DNA from: AC-49 sp963766605
Lineage (GTDB): Bacteria; Actinomycetota; Thermoleophilia; Solirubrobacterales; Solirubrobacteraceae
Direction: 5' to 3'
Length of the DNA: 64,000 bases
Assembly: GCA_963766605.1 (NCBI GenBank)
Contig: CAVYAT010000001.1
Location: 806,001 to 870,000, forward strand
In this document: piece by piece, positions 1 through 8,807 of the stretch
How positions within the stretch are numbered: position 1 is the stretch's first letter
Layout: each line of letters opens with the position of its first letter
Made by a program: the position numbers and the translations under genes
Notes under the pieces: generated by a model
Databases searched by the model: none
The model's input: only the letters and a program-made list of their open reading frames with translations
What the model was told of the DNA's origin: nothing

Positions 1-1
1 C

Positions 2-3000
2 GTGGCGACGCCGACGCCCGCCCCGGCGCCCGCCGGCTCGACGGTCATCAAGGGCGCCGCGGCGATGCTCGCCCGCTACATGGACGAGAGCCGCGAGATC
101 CCGACCGCAACGTCGTTTCGCACGATCACCGTCACGACGATGGACGCGCGCCGCCGCGAGCTCAAGAGCCACGACCAGAAGGTCTCGTTCACGCACCTGA
201 TCGCCTACGCCATCGCGCTGGCCGGCACGCGCGACATGCCGGTCATGGCCCACCACTTCGCCGAGGTCGACGGCAAACCCAACCGCGTCGACGACGGCGT
301 CGTCAACCTCGGCATCGCCGTCGACGTCGAGAAGAAGGACGGCAGCCGGACGCTGATGGTGCCGGTCATCCGCGACGCCGGCCGGATGTCGTTCATCGAG
401 TTTCGCGCTGCGTTCGACGAGCTGATCGCCAAGGCGCGCACGAACACGCTGACCGTGGACGACCTGACCGGCGGCAACATCTCGCTCACCAACCCGGGCG
501 GGATCGGGACCGTGGCCAGCGTCCCGCGGCTGCTCGTCGGCCAGGGCACGATCGTCGCGACCGGCTCGATCGCCTACCCCGTCGGTCTCGGCGCCGTCGG
601 CGCTGCGATCGGCGCCGACAAGGTCATGACGATGACCTCGACCTACGACCACCGGATCATTCAGGGGGCCGAGTCGGGACGCTTCCTGCAGGTCATCGAG
701 GCCTACCTCCAGGGCGAGCACGGCTTCTACGAGGACGTCTTCGGCGCGCTGGGCCTCGAGGTCGGTCCGTTGCCGCCGCCGCCGGCCCCGGCCATCGCGG
801 CCGCCGCCGCGAGCGCGCCCGTCGTCGAGCGCCGCGGGACCGGCGCGGTCGACGAGGAGCTGCTCCAGGCGGTCCAGGCCGCGACGTCGCTGCTCAAGGC
901 CCACCGCACCCACGGTCACCTGGCCGCGCGGCTGGACCCGCTGGGCTCCGACCCCGAGTCCGACCCGGCGCTCGAGCCCGAGCCGTTGGGCCTGACGCCG
1001 GAGCTGATGGCCAAGATCCCGGCCAAGATCCTGCGGATGTACGTGCCCGGCGCGACGCTGGCCGACGCCCTGCCTCACCTGCACGAGACCTACTGCGGCA
1101 CGATCGCCTACGAGATCGAGCACATCGGCAGCCACCGCCAGCGGATCTGGCTGCGCGAGAACATCGAGTCGGGCACGTTCCGCAAGCCGCTGACCAACGA
1201 CGAGCAGGGCGCGCTGCTCAAGCGCCTGATCGAGGTCGACGCGTTCGAGCGCTTCATGCACAAGGCGTACCTGGGCCAGAAGCAGTTCTCGGTCGAGGGC
1301 CTCGACATGACGGTGCCGATGCTCGACGAGCTGATCCAGCTGTCGGCCGCCCACGGCGCGCGAGAGGTCGTCGTCGGGATGGCCCACCGCGGCCGGCTCA
1401 GCGTGCTCGCCCACAACCTCGGCCGTCCGTACGAGACGATCTTCGCCGAGTTCGAGGGCGCGTCGACGCTGGAAGCCGTGACGACGATCCCGCAGGGCGG
1501 GACCGGCGACGTCAAGTACCACCACGGCGCCCAGGGCTCCTACCAGCTGCCCAACGGCGAGTCGATCCTCGTCAACCTCGAGTCCAACCCGTCGCACCTC
1601 GAGTTCGTGCACCCGGTCGTCGTCGGCGCCACGCGCGCCGCCCAGACCTCGCGCCAGGGCCCGCACGCCCACCGCGACAATGCGTCGGCGGTGCCGCTCG
1701 TCCTGCACGGCGACGCCGCGTTCCCCGGCCAGGGCGTCGTCGCCGAGACGCTGAACATGCAGGCGCTCGATGGCTACAACGTCGGCGGCACGATCCACCT
1801 GATCCAGAACAACCAGATCGGCTTCACGACCGACGCCGAGGACGCGCGCTCGACGCGGTGGGCCTCGGACCTCGCCAAGGGCTACGACGTCCCGATCATC
1901 CACGTCAACGCTGACGATGTCGCGGCCTGCATCGCCGCCGTCCGACTCGCGTTCGCATTCCGCCAGGAGTTCGGCCACGACGTCGTGATCGACCTGATCG
2001 GCTATCGCCGCTTCGGCCACAACGAGGCCGACGAGCCCGCGTACACGCAGCCCGAGATGTACGCGCGGATCAAGACCAAGAAGCGCGTCTCGGAGCTGTT
2101 CGCGTCGCAGCTGATCGAGCAGAAGGTGATCGGCCAGCAGGAGGCCGACGACCAGAGCCAGGCCGTCTGGGACGAGCTTACGCGGCTGCACGCCGAGCTC
2201 AAGGCGGCGATCAAGGCGGCCGACGAGGAGGGCCACATCGATCAGCCGACCGGCGAGTACACGCTCGACCGCTCGCCGTCGCCGGAGGTCAAGACGGCGG
2301 TCGGCGCCGAGCGGCTGCTCGGTCTCAACGAGGACCTGCTGCGCGTCCCCGACGGCTTCACCGTGCACCCCAAGCTCGTGACCCAGCTCGAGCGCCGCCG
2401 CGTCGCGATGGGCGCCGACGGCGGGATCGACTGGGCGCACGCCGAGGCGCTCGCGTTCGCCTCGCTGCTGACCGAGGGGATCCCGATCCGCCTCACCGGC
2501 CAGGACGCCGAGCGCGGGACGTTCTCCCAGCGCCACCTCGTCCTGCACGACTCCAAGACCGGCCAGTCGGTGTCCCCGATCCAGTCGCTGCCCGGTGCGC
2601 TGGCGCCGTTCGAGCTGCACAACTCGCCGCTGAGCGAGAACTCGTGCCTCGGCTTCGAGTACGGCTACTCGCAGGAGGCGCCTGAGACGCTCGTGCTGTG
2701 GGAGGCGCAGTTCGGCGACTTCGGCAACGGCGCCCAGGTGATCATCGATCAGTTCATCATGAGCGGCCTGGCCAAGTGGGGCCAGACCTCGCGGCTGACG
2801 CTGCTGCTGCCCCACGGCTACGAGGGCTCGGGCCCCGAGCACTCGAGCGCCCGCCTCGAGCGCTTCCTCGCGCTGACCGCGGAGGGCAACATCCGCGTCG
2901 CCAACCTGACGACTCCGGCCCAGTACTTCCACCTGCTGCGCCGCCAGGCACGGATCGCCAAGCAGCGCCCGCTGGTCATCATGACCCCGAAGTCGCTGCT

Positions 3001-3496
3001 GCGCCTGCCGCAGGCGACGAACCGCATCGAGCACCTGGCCGAGACCCAGTTCTACCCGGTGCTCGGCGAGCCGCGCGTGCCGATCGAGAAGGTCACGCGG
3101 CTGATCCTGTGCACCGGCAAGATCTACTACGACCTCGTCGGCCACCCCGACCGCCAGGGCAACGAGGGCGTCGCCGTCGGCCGGGTCGAGCTGCTGTACC
3201 CGTTCCCCGAGGCGCAGGTGCTCGAGCTCGTCGAGATCTACCCGAACCTCCAGGAGGTCGTGTGGGTCCAGGAGGAGCCGCGCAACATGGGCGCCCGCGC
3301 GCACATGTCGCCGCGCCTCATGCAGATCCTGCCCGAGCACCTCGCCTACGGATACATCGGCCGGCCCGAGCGCGCGTCGCCGGGCGAGGGCTACCCGGCT
3401 GCCCACGTGGCCGAGCAGAACCGCGTCGTGCGCACCGCGCTGGACCTCTCGATCCCGGTCTCGCTGTACCCGAAGAAGACCCCGGGCGAGCGGTAG
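2..3496 (+). CDS. kgd: Multifunctional 2-oxoglutarate metabolism enzyme (Kgd/OdhA type), 5' end cut by the window
   Basis: Fused E2o-like acyltransferase plus E1o thiamine-diphosphate decarboxylase of the actinobacterial type, acting at the 2-oxoglutarate step of the TCA cycle. The visible sequence opens in an Ala/Pro-rich linker and then enters the acyltransferase domain (about residues 20-250), which ends in DHRIIQGAESG with the catalytic-type His at visible residue 217. The E1 part follows, with the substrate-loop motif GMAHRGRLSVLAHN, the ThDP-binding stretch from GDAAFPGQG to NNQIGFTT, and the C-terminal VLWEAQFGDFGNGAQ transketolase-like region. No lipoyl domain is visible, as is usual for this fusion. 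Homologues are about 1,230 residues, so roughly 70-100 N-terminal residues lie outside the window. The GTG at position 2 is therefore unlikely to be the true start. The gene stands alone; the next gene begins about 75 bases downstream. Confidence 0.95.
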   Translation: MATPTPAPAPAGSTVIKGAAAMLARYMDESREIPTATSFRTITVTTMDARRRELKSHDQKVSFTHLIAYAIALAGTRDMPVMAHHFAEVDGKPNRVDDGVVNLGIAVDVEKKDGSRTLMVPVIRDAGRMSFIEFRAAFDELIAKARTNTLTVDDLTGGNISLTNPGGIGTVASVPRLLVGQGTIVATGSIAYPVGLGAVGAAIGADKVMTMTSTYDHRIIQGAESGRFLQVIEAYLQGEHGFYEDVFGALGLEVGPLPPPPAPAIAAAAASAPVVERRGTGAVDEELLQAVQAATSLLKAHRTHGHLAARLDPLGSDPESDPALEPEPLGLTPELMAKIPAKILRMYVPGATLADALPHLHETYCGTIAYEIEHIGSHRQRIWLRENIESGTFRKPLTNDEQGALLKRLIEVDAFERFMHKAYLGQKQFSVEGLDMTVPMLDELIQLSAAHGAREVVVGMAHRGRLSVLAHNLGRPYETIFAEFEGASTLEAVTTIPQGGTGDVKYHHGAQGSYQLPNGESILVNLESNPSHLEFVHPVVVGATRAAQTSRQGPHAHRDNASAVPLVLHGDAAFPGQGVVAETLNMQALDGYNVGGTIHLIQNNQIGFTTDAEDARSTRWASDLAKGYDVPIIHVNADDVAACIAAVRLAFAFRQEFGHDVVIDLIGYRRFGHNEADEPAYTQPEMYARIKTKKRVSELFASQLIEQKVIGQQEADDQSQAVWDELTRLHAELKAAIKAADEEGHIDQPTGEYTLDRSPSPEVKTAVGAERLLGLNEDLLRVPDGFTVHPKLVTQLERRRVAMGADGGIDWAHAEALAFASLLTEGIPIRLTGQDAERGTFSQRHLVLHDSKTGQSVSPIQSLPGALAPFELHNSPLSENSCLGFEYGYSQEAPETLVLWEAQFGDFGNGAQVIIDQFIMSGLAKWGQTSRLTLLLPHGYEGSGPEHSSARLERFLALTAEGNIRVANLTTPAQYFHLLRRQARIAKQRPLVIMTPKSLLRLPQATNRIEHLAETQFYPVLGEPRVPIEKVTRLILCTGKIYYDLVGHPDRQGNEGVAVGRVELLYPFPEAQVLELVEIYPNLQEVVWVQEEPRNMGARAHMSPRLMQILPEHLAYGYIGRPERASPGEGYPAAHVAEQNRVVRTALDLSIPVSLYPKKTPGER

Positions 3497-3520
3497 CGCC
3501 CTGCGCGCCTGACACCGGGT

Positions 3521-3539
3521 TGAGACCGTCACGGCACTG
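3521..3539 (+). promoter_or_regulatory. Upstream motif shared with the gene at 17788
   Basis: TGAGACCGTCACGGCACTG lies 52 bases before the ATG at 3573. A 16/19 match (17737-17755) lies 51 bases before the ATG of the secreted beta-propeller gene at 17788. Matching sequence at matching distance suggests a shared promoter element or regulator site, though which one cannot be told. Confidence 0.3.
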
Positions 3540-3559
3540 TCGGCGCCCCTGGGCGCGGC

Positions 3560-3565
3560 TACGGT
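3560..3565 (+). promoter_or_regulatory. Candidate -10 box for a leaderless transcript
   Basis: TACGGT (TANNNT form) ends 7 bases before the ATG at 3573, so transcription would start at or next to the start codon. No Shine-Dalgarno sequence is seen before that ATG. Confidence 0.35.
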
Positions 3566-3572
3566 GGCGGTC

Positions 3573-4253
3573 ATGTTCGGGAACAACACGCGCAGGCTCC
3601 ACAAGCTGCAGGAGCACGATGGCGTCAAGGCGCACGCCAAGATCATCGAGGCCAACCGCACCCACATGGCCTTCACTTCCGGCGATCCGTCGATCGTCGC
3701 CAACACGACCATCATCTGGAAGCTGAAGCTCGCGGTCCAGCCCGACGGACAGCCGCCGTTCATGACGCAGCTCGAGCAGCGCTACGGCCAGTTCGAGAAC
3801 CCGTCGCCGGGTGACGCGCTGATCGTCTTCTACGACCCCAGCGATCCGTCGAAGGTCGCGATCGACGACAGCGCCGCCGCCTCACTGGAGGCAGGGCTCG
3901 AGGCCCGGGAGGCGCGGCGCGCGAAGAGCGGGATGGACCCCGCGGCGGTGGCGTTCACGACGAACCTCGACCACGCCGCGATCGGCGACCCCGAGGAGTT
4001 CGCCGCGGCGTTCAAGAACGACCCGCACGCCGCGGTCATGGCGTCGAAGGAGCGCGTCCGCGCTGCCGTGGCCGCCGCGCAGGCGGCCGGCCAGATCCCC
4101 GGCATGACCGGGATGGTCGTGACCCCCGGCACCGCCCCGCCAGCCGCCGATCCGATCGACAAGCTCAAGGAGCTGGCCGACCTGCGAGACCGGGGAGTGC
4201 TGACCGCGGACGAGTTCGAGGCTCAGAAGCGCCGCGTGCTCGGCGAGACGTAG
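3573..4253 (+). CDS. SHOCT-domain protein of unknown function
   Basis: A 226-residue soluble protein. The last 35 residues (from DPIDKLKELADLRDRGVLT to the end) form a typical SHOCT domain, a short helical C-terminal module often found on membrane-associated or oligomerising bacterial proteins. The N-terminal part (about residues 15-95) resembles beta-rich DUF3592-like regions, with GDALIVFYDPSDPSKVAID. The middle is Ala-rich and probably helical. No signal peptide or membrane segment is visible. I chose ATG 3573 because a TANNNT box lies 7 bases upstream; a GTG at 3564 in the same frame would add three residues. The gene appears monocistronic; function is unknown. Confidence 0.75.
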   Translation: MFGNNTRRLHKLQEHDGVKAHAKIIEANRTHMAFTSGDPSIVANTTIIWKLKLAVQPDGQPPFMTQLEQRYGQFENPSPGDALIVFYDPSDPSKVAIDDSAAASLEAGLEAREARRAKSGMDPAAVAFTTNLDHAAIGDPEEFAAAFKNDPHAAVMASKERVRAAVAAAQAAGQIPGMTGMVVTPGTAPPAADPIDKLKELADLRDRGVLTADEFEAQKRRVLGET

Positions 4254-4308
4254 GTTCGTGGTCCCCACCACGATGACAGGGGGTTTTGTGGTCTGAAGGA
4301 TTGCCGGC

Positions 4309-6084
4309 ATGGTCCGGCTCGCAAGAACCCTCGCCCTGGCGATGCTCGCCGCCGTCCCGGCTGCGCCGGCCCATGCGGCGGGCCACCACCGCAAGTCGTC
4401 GCTGGTGACCTACCGGCTCGCGGTCACCTACTCGGCGCCGGTGTGCGGTGCGCCCAAGACCCAGCCGCTGGACTCGGCGCCGCTGATCTTCCTGCGCCAC
4501 GGCAAGCGCGTCGCGCATGCGGCGATCAAGCTGTCGGAGACCGGCCACGCGAGCTTCCGGCTCGGACGCGAGCCGGTCGTGGCCTACGCGCGCCTCGACG
4601 ACGGGAAGATCGACGTCCGCGCCCGCGGACTGGACAAGACGTTCCTGCCCGACGTCCTGCACACGGGCTCGGCCTATCTCGCCCTCGGCGTGCTGCGCCC
4701 GGGCGCCAATGCGGTCGACATCTCCAGCACGGCCGACCGTCGGGCGGCCAACGCCTGGTCGCAGCTACAGAAGAACCGCCGCTTCGCCGCGCCGCTCAGC
4801 CCCAAGCCCCTGAAGCCGTTCTTCGTCGCCCTCGACTCCCGCGACCAGAACGCGTCCTACGACGTGCCCGCACGCCGCCTCACCCTGACGACGGCCGGCG
4901 CGTTCGCCAACCTCGGCGCGATCGCCCACGAGTTCGGCCACTACGTGATGTTCGAGAACATCAAGGAGGCGCCCGGGCAGGACGGAACGCACTACTTCCC
5001 CGACAGCTTCCCCGACCAGCCGGGGATGGCGTTCTACGAGGGCTGGGCGTGGGCGTACGCCGCGGCCGAGCAGAAGACGTCGCGGCTGACGCTCGGTCAG
5101 GACTGCAACACGTTCGTCGACCTGACCGCCGATCCGAGCCATCTGACGTTCCCGATCACCCAGCCGCACTACGCGCAGTTCTCCGAGGAGGCGGCGGCAT
5201 ACGTCCTCTACGCCCTGGCCGGCTACCTCGGCGGCGGCGGCTCCATCGCCAAGGGGCTGGCGGTGATCGCCCGGGCCTACGAGCGCCAGCAGGTCAACGG
5301 CCGCGACCCCGAGACGATGCGCGACCTGCGCGATGTGCTGATCGAGGACGGCCTCGAGCAGGGGTCCAAGGACCGCGACGACGCGATCAACGAGATCTTC
5401 GCCCGCTACGGGATGCAGTGGGGGATCGAGCTGCGGCTCTACCCCAACTCGAGCAGCGACGCCGGGACGCTGGCGTTCAACAGCACGACGATGACGGTGG
5501 CCGGGCCCGGCGGCTTTGAGTGTCGCGAGAACGTCGACCAGAACCTGGCGCCCCTGGGCGACGCCTACGGCAGCGGCCACATCGGGACCGGCCTGGGCGC
5601 GCTGGGTTACACGTTCGTCGACGACTGCATCATCGACGGCGGTCCCGACGAGGGCGACCAGAACACGTCAGGGGCCTATCAGCGCGGCTTCCCCGACGGC
5701 TATGTCGCGCTGCCGATGCCCTACCTCCAGGGCGGCGCGGAGCAGCGCGGCACGTACACGATCTCCGTGCAGTTCACGTGCCACGCGGCAGTCGAGGACG
5801 GCGTGACCGACGATCGCGCGCGCCAGACCGCATGCGCGCAGGCGTGGGTCGGAGACCTGCGGATCGCGTGGCTCGCGCGCCCGCCCGCCGGCCAGTTCCT
5901 CTCGATCGATCCCGCCTCGTCCGACGCGCTGACCGACGACGCCGATGGCGACATCATCCGCCACGACCTCACGATCCCGATCGGCGCCCCGACCGCGGTC
6001 GTCACGTTCGACGCGGCCGGGCGCCACTGCACGATCGACATCACCGGGTCGCCCTGTTACTCAGGCCCGGGCCCAACCTCCTGA
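4309..6084 (+). CDS. Secreted zinc-metalloprotease-like protein
   Basis: A 591-residue exported protein. The N-terminus is a Sec signal peptide (basic MVRLAR, a hydrophobic core, and cleavage after the Ala-rich PAHAA near residue 24). The motif HEFGH at residues 207-211 fits the HExxH zinc site of metallopeptidases. A glutamate at residue 244, in YEGWAWAYAAAE, is well placed to be the third, gluzincin-style ligand. The region after residue 390 looks like a beta-sandwich domain with paired cysteines. A Shine-Dalgarno sequence GAAGGA sits 8 bases before the ATG. I cannot name a specific peptidase family, and the substrate is unknown. The gene is flanked by unrelated genes and probably transcribed alone. 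Confidence 0.7.
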   Translation: MVRLARTLALAMLAAVPAAPAHAAGHHRKSSLVTYRLAVTYSAPVCGAPKTQPLDSAPLIFLRHGKRVAHAAIKLSETGHASFRLGREPVVAYARLDDGKIDVRARGLDKTFLPDVLHTGSAYLALGVLRPGANAVDISSTADRRAANAWSQLQKNRRFAAPLSPKPLKPFFVALDSRDQNASYDVPARRLTLTTAGAFANLGAIAHEFGHYVMFENIKEAPGQDGTHYFPDSFPDQPGMAFYEGWAWAYAAAEQKTSRLTLGQDCNTFVDLTADPSHLTFPITQPHYAQFSEEAAAYVLYALAGYLGGGGSIAKGLAVIARAYERQQVNGRDPETMRDLRDVLIEDGLEQGSKDRDDAINEIFARYGMQWGIELRLYPNSSSDAGTLAFNSTTMTVAGPGGFECRENVDQNLAPLGDAYGSGHIGTGLGALGYTFVDDCIIDGGPDEGDQNTSGAYQRGFPDGYVALPMPYLQGGAEQRGTYTISVQFTCHAAVEDGVTDDRARQTACAQAWVGDLRIAWLARPPAGQFLSIDPASSDALTDDADGDIIRHDLTIPIGAPTAVVTFDAAGRHCTIDITGSPCYSGPGPTS

Positions 6085-6102
6085 CCCGCCTGACATAGAC
6101 TC

Positions 6103-8112
6103 GTGGTCATCGCCGCAGTCGCCGATGCACCACGCGAGGAGAGCGCGCCGAACGTCCGGCTGGTCTTCGCCGGGCTGATGCTGGTGATGCTGCTGGCGGC
6201 GCTCGACCAGACGATCGTCGCGACCGCGCTGCCGACGATCGTCGGCGACCTCGGCGGGCTGAATCACATCTCGTGGGTCGTGACCGCCTACCTGCTCGCG
6301 CAGACGGTGGTGACGCCGCTGTACGGCAAGCTCGGCGACCTCTACGGACGCAAGGTCGTGCTCCAGGGCGCGCTCGTGATCTTCCTTGTCGGCTCGGCGC
6401 TGTGCGGCGCCAGCCAGTCGATGGCCGAGCTGATCGCGTTTCGCGCGGTGCAGGGGCTCGGCGGCGGCGGGCTGATGGTCTCCGCACAGGCGGCGATCGG
6501 CGACGTGGTCTCGGCCCGGGAGCGCGGCCGCTACTCGGGCCTGTTCGGCGCCGTGTTCGGCCTCGCGAGCATCGCCGGACCGCTACTCGGCGGCTTTTTG
6601 ACGACGCACGCGTCGTGGCGCTGGATCTTCTACATCAACCTGCCGCTGGGCATCCTCGCGTTCTTCGTGCTCGCGGTCACCCTGCCGTCACACGGCGAGC
6701 GCCGGCAGGCGAAGATCGACTACCTCGGGATCACGCTGCTGGCCGCCGGGCTGAGCGCGATCGTGCTGCTGACGACGCTCGGCCAGAGCCACGGCTGGGG
6801 CTCGCCGCTGATCGTCTCGCTCGGAGTCGGCGGCGTGCTGTTGCTGGCCGCGTTCGTGTGGGCCGAGCGCCGGGCGGCCGAGCCGGTACTGCCGTTGCGG
6901 CTGTTCACCAACCGGGTGTTCGTCGTCACGAGCGGCGTCGGGCTGATCATCGGCTTCGCGCTGTTCGGGTCGATCACCTACCTGCCGCTGTTCCTCCAGG
7001 TCGTCAACGGCGCCAGCCCGACCGGCTCGGGGCTGCAGCTGCTGCCGCTGATGGGGGGCCTGCTGATCACGTCGATCGGCTCGGGGCAGCTCGTCACCCG
7101 AACGGGGCGCTACAAGGCATTCCCGATCCTCGGCACGGGGATCATGGTCATCGGGCTGTACCTGCTGTCGCTGATGGACGTGAGCACGAAGACGCTCCAG
7201 GCCTCGTCGTACATGTTCGTGCTGGGCCTCGGGCTGGGGCTCGTGATGCAGATCCTGGTCGTCGCCGTACAGAACTCGGTCAGCTACGACGACCTCGGCG
7301 TGGCCACGTCGGGCGCCACGCTGTTTCGCTCGATCGGTGGCTCGGTCGGCACCGCGCTACTGGGTGCCGTGTTCGCCACGCAGCTGAGCTCGAACCTGAC
7401 CGACGCGTTCGGCCACCTCGGCCGCGGGAACGTGCCGGCCGCGCTATCAACCGGCGCGGTCAACCCGGCGGCGATCGGCCAGCTCCCGGGCCCGGCCCAC
7501 GACGCATACCTGCATGCGTTCACCGACTCGCTGAACACGGTCTTCCTCGTTGCCGCCGCGATCGGCGTGGTCGCGTTCGCGCTGAGCTGGTTCATCGCCG
7601 AGTTGCCGCTCCGCGAGACGGTGACCGCGAGCGGGATCGGCGAGAGCTTCGCGATCCCCAAGAGCGACAGCTCGCTCGACGAGATCGCCCGCGCGCTCAG
7701 CGTTCTGATCGGCCGCGACGCCAAGCGCCAGATCATCCAGCGGATCGCCGACCATGCCGGGGTCGACCTGACGCCCGCGCAGTGCTGGATGCTGATACGC
7801 ATCGACGAGGACCCGTCGGCCGATCCGGCGGCGCTCGCGCGACGCGCGCAGCTGGACGAGTCGATCTTCGAGGATGCGACCGCGGTGCTCGAGGAGCGCG
7901 GTCTGGTCGAGGGCGACAACGGCACGCGCGTACTGACCGAGCCCGGCGCGCAGACTCGCGACCGCCTGATCGCCGCGCGCCGCGAGCGGCTGAGTCAGCT
8001 GCTCGACGGCTGGGCACCCGAGCAGCACGCCGATCTCGCCACGCTGCTCAACGGCCTCGCGCGCGAGGCCGACGTCGGCGGCGCGGTGGTGGCCGCGGCC
8101 GGCACGCGCTGA
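6103..8112 (+). CDS. MFS drug exporter (DHA2/EmrB-QacA type) fused to a MarR-like C-terminal domain
   Basis: Integral membrane proton-coupled exporter of the 14-segment DHA2 family. Family motifs are visible: LDQTIVATALPTIVGDLGG after the first segment, GKLGDLYGRKVV (motif A), and the motif C region around LASIAGPLLGGFL. Membrane segments fill residues 19 to about 500. About 165 extra residues follow (from about 505); they read like a MarR-type winged helix, with TPAQCWMLIRIDEDPSADPAALARRA split over two helices, then VLEERGLVEGDNGTRVLTEPG resembling the wing. Such a tail could sense substrate or regulate the pump; that is inference. The start is a GTG with no clear Shine-Dalgarno sequence and a TAGACT box directly upstream, so the exact start is uncertain. 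The stop lies 1 base from the end of the convergent yjbQ gene. Confidence 0.88.
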   Translation: MVIAAVADAPREESAPNVRLVFAGLMLVMLLAALDQTIVATALPTIVGDLGGLNHISWVVTAYLLAQTVVTPLYGKLGDLYGRKVVLQGALVIFLVGSALCGASQSMAELIAFRAVQGLGGGGLMVSAQAAIGDVVSARERGRYSGLFGAVFGLASIAGPLLGGFLTTHASWRWIFYINLPLGILAFFVLAVTLPSHGERRQAKIDYLGITLLAAGLSAIVLLTTLGQSHGWGSPLIVSLGVGGVLLLAAFVWAERRAAEPVLPLRLFTNRVFVVTSGVGLIIGFALFGSITYLPLFLQVVNGASPTGSGLQLLPLMGGLLITSIGSGQLVTRTGRYKAFPILGTGIMVIGLYLLSLMDVSTKTLQASSYMFVLGLGLGLVMQILVVAVQNSVSYDDLGVATSGATLFRSIGGSVGTALLGAVFATQLSSNLTDAFGHLGRGNVPAALSTGAVNPAAIGQLPGPAHDAYLHAFTDSLNTVFLVAAAIGVVAFALSWFIAELPLRETVTASGIGESFAIPKSDSSLDEIARALSVLIGRDAKRQIIQRIADHAGVDLTPAQCWMLIRIDEDPSADPAALARRAQLDESIFEDATAVLEERGLVEGDNGTRVLTEPGAQTRDRLIAARRERLSQLLDGWAPEQHADLATLLNGLAREADVGGAVVAAAGTR

Positions 8113-8113
8113 G

Positions 8114-8533
8114 CTACTCGCCCCAGGCCGTCGCGACGAGCGACCGCGAGCCGCCGTGGTCGCGGTGCTCGCACAGGTAGATGCCCTGCCACGTGCCGAG
8201 GTTGGGGCGGCCGCCGGAGATCGGGAGCGTCAGCGACGGGCCGAGCAGCGCGGCCTTGATGTGGGCCGGCATGTCGTCGGCGCCCTCGAGCGTGTGCGTC
8301 CAACCGGTGAACTGCTCGGGGACAGCGGTGTTGAACCACGTCTCGAAGTCGCGGCGGACGTCGGGCGAGGCGTTCTCGTTGAGCGTCAACGACGCCGACG
8401 TGTGCTGGATCAGCAGGTGCAGCAGCCCGACCTGCAGCTCGCCGACCTCGGGTAGCTCGACCAGTACGTCGCGCGTGATCAGGTGAAACCCGCGCGGCCG
8501 CGGCGCGAGCACGATCTCACGCTGGATCCACAT
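8114..8533 (-). CDS. yjbQ: YjbQ/UPF0047 family protein
   Basis: A 139-residue member of the YjbQ (UPF0047) family, small single-domain proteins that form trimers. Visible family signatures are HTSASLTLNENASPDV in the middle and GTWQGIYLCEHRDHGG near the C-terminus, both carrying the conserved histidines. Some members have weak thiamine-phosphate synthase activity in other bacteria, but the physiological role is unsettled. The ATG at 8533 lies 17 bases inside the end of the alkyltransferase-like gene, so the two are probably co-transcribed and translationally coupled. It is the last gene of the minus-strand group that begins at 10933. Confidence 0.88.
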   Translation of the reverse strand: MWIQREIVLAPRPRGFHLITRDVLVELPEVGELQVGLLHLLIQHTSASLTLNENASPDVRRDFETWFNTAVPEQFTGWTHTLEGADDMPAHIKAALLGPSLTLPISGGRPNLGTWQGIYLCEHRDHGGSRSLVATAWGE

Positions 8534-8807
8534 CCTCGGGCAGCCGCGCCTCGCGCATGTTCACCCGCCCGCGGCGCATCGGTACGCCCTCTTCGCGCAG
8601 ACGCTCGGCCTGGCGGCGGCCCTTGGCCAGCGAGCCGTCGGCGCGCACGACGCGCCACCACGGCAGGTCGGGGTCGTCGGGCATGTCGAACAGCACGGTT
8701 CCGGCGAACCGCGGGGCGCCCGGCGACACATCGCCGTACGTGCGCACGAACCCCTCAGGGATCGCGCGCACGCGCGCGAGGACCGCTGCGCGACGGTCGA
8801 CCGTCAC
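8517..8807 (-). CDS. Alkyltransferase-like protein (MGMT DNA-binding fold without the active cysteine)
   Basis: A 96-residue protein matching the DNA-binding domain of O6-alkylguanine-DNA alkyltransferase. The canonical PCHRV active site reads PWWRVV here (residues 49-54), so the alkyl-accepting cysteine is replaced by tryptophan. This is the hallmark of alkyltransferase-like (ATL) proteins, which bind O6-alkylguanine and flag it for nucleotide excision repair instead of repairing it directly. The start was set at GTG 8807, which overlaps the upstream enoyl-CoA hydratase stop as GTGA; GTG 8819 in the same frame would add four residues. Its neighbours include nucS, so two DNA-repair factors share this transcription unit. 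Confidence 0.85.
   Translation of the reverse strand: MTVDRRAAVLARVRAIPEGFVRTYGDVSPGAPRFAGTVLFDMPDDPDLPWWRVVRADGSLAKGRRQAERLREEGVPMRRGRVNMREARLPEDVDPA

Noticed and set aside
2..4. GTG at position 2 as the true start of kgd
   Set aside because: The sequence begins in the Ala/Pro linker that in homologues lies about 70-100 residues inside the protein.
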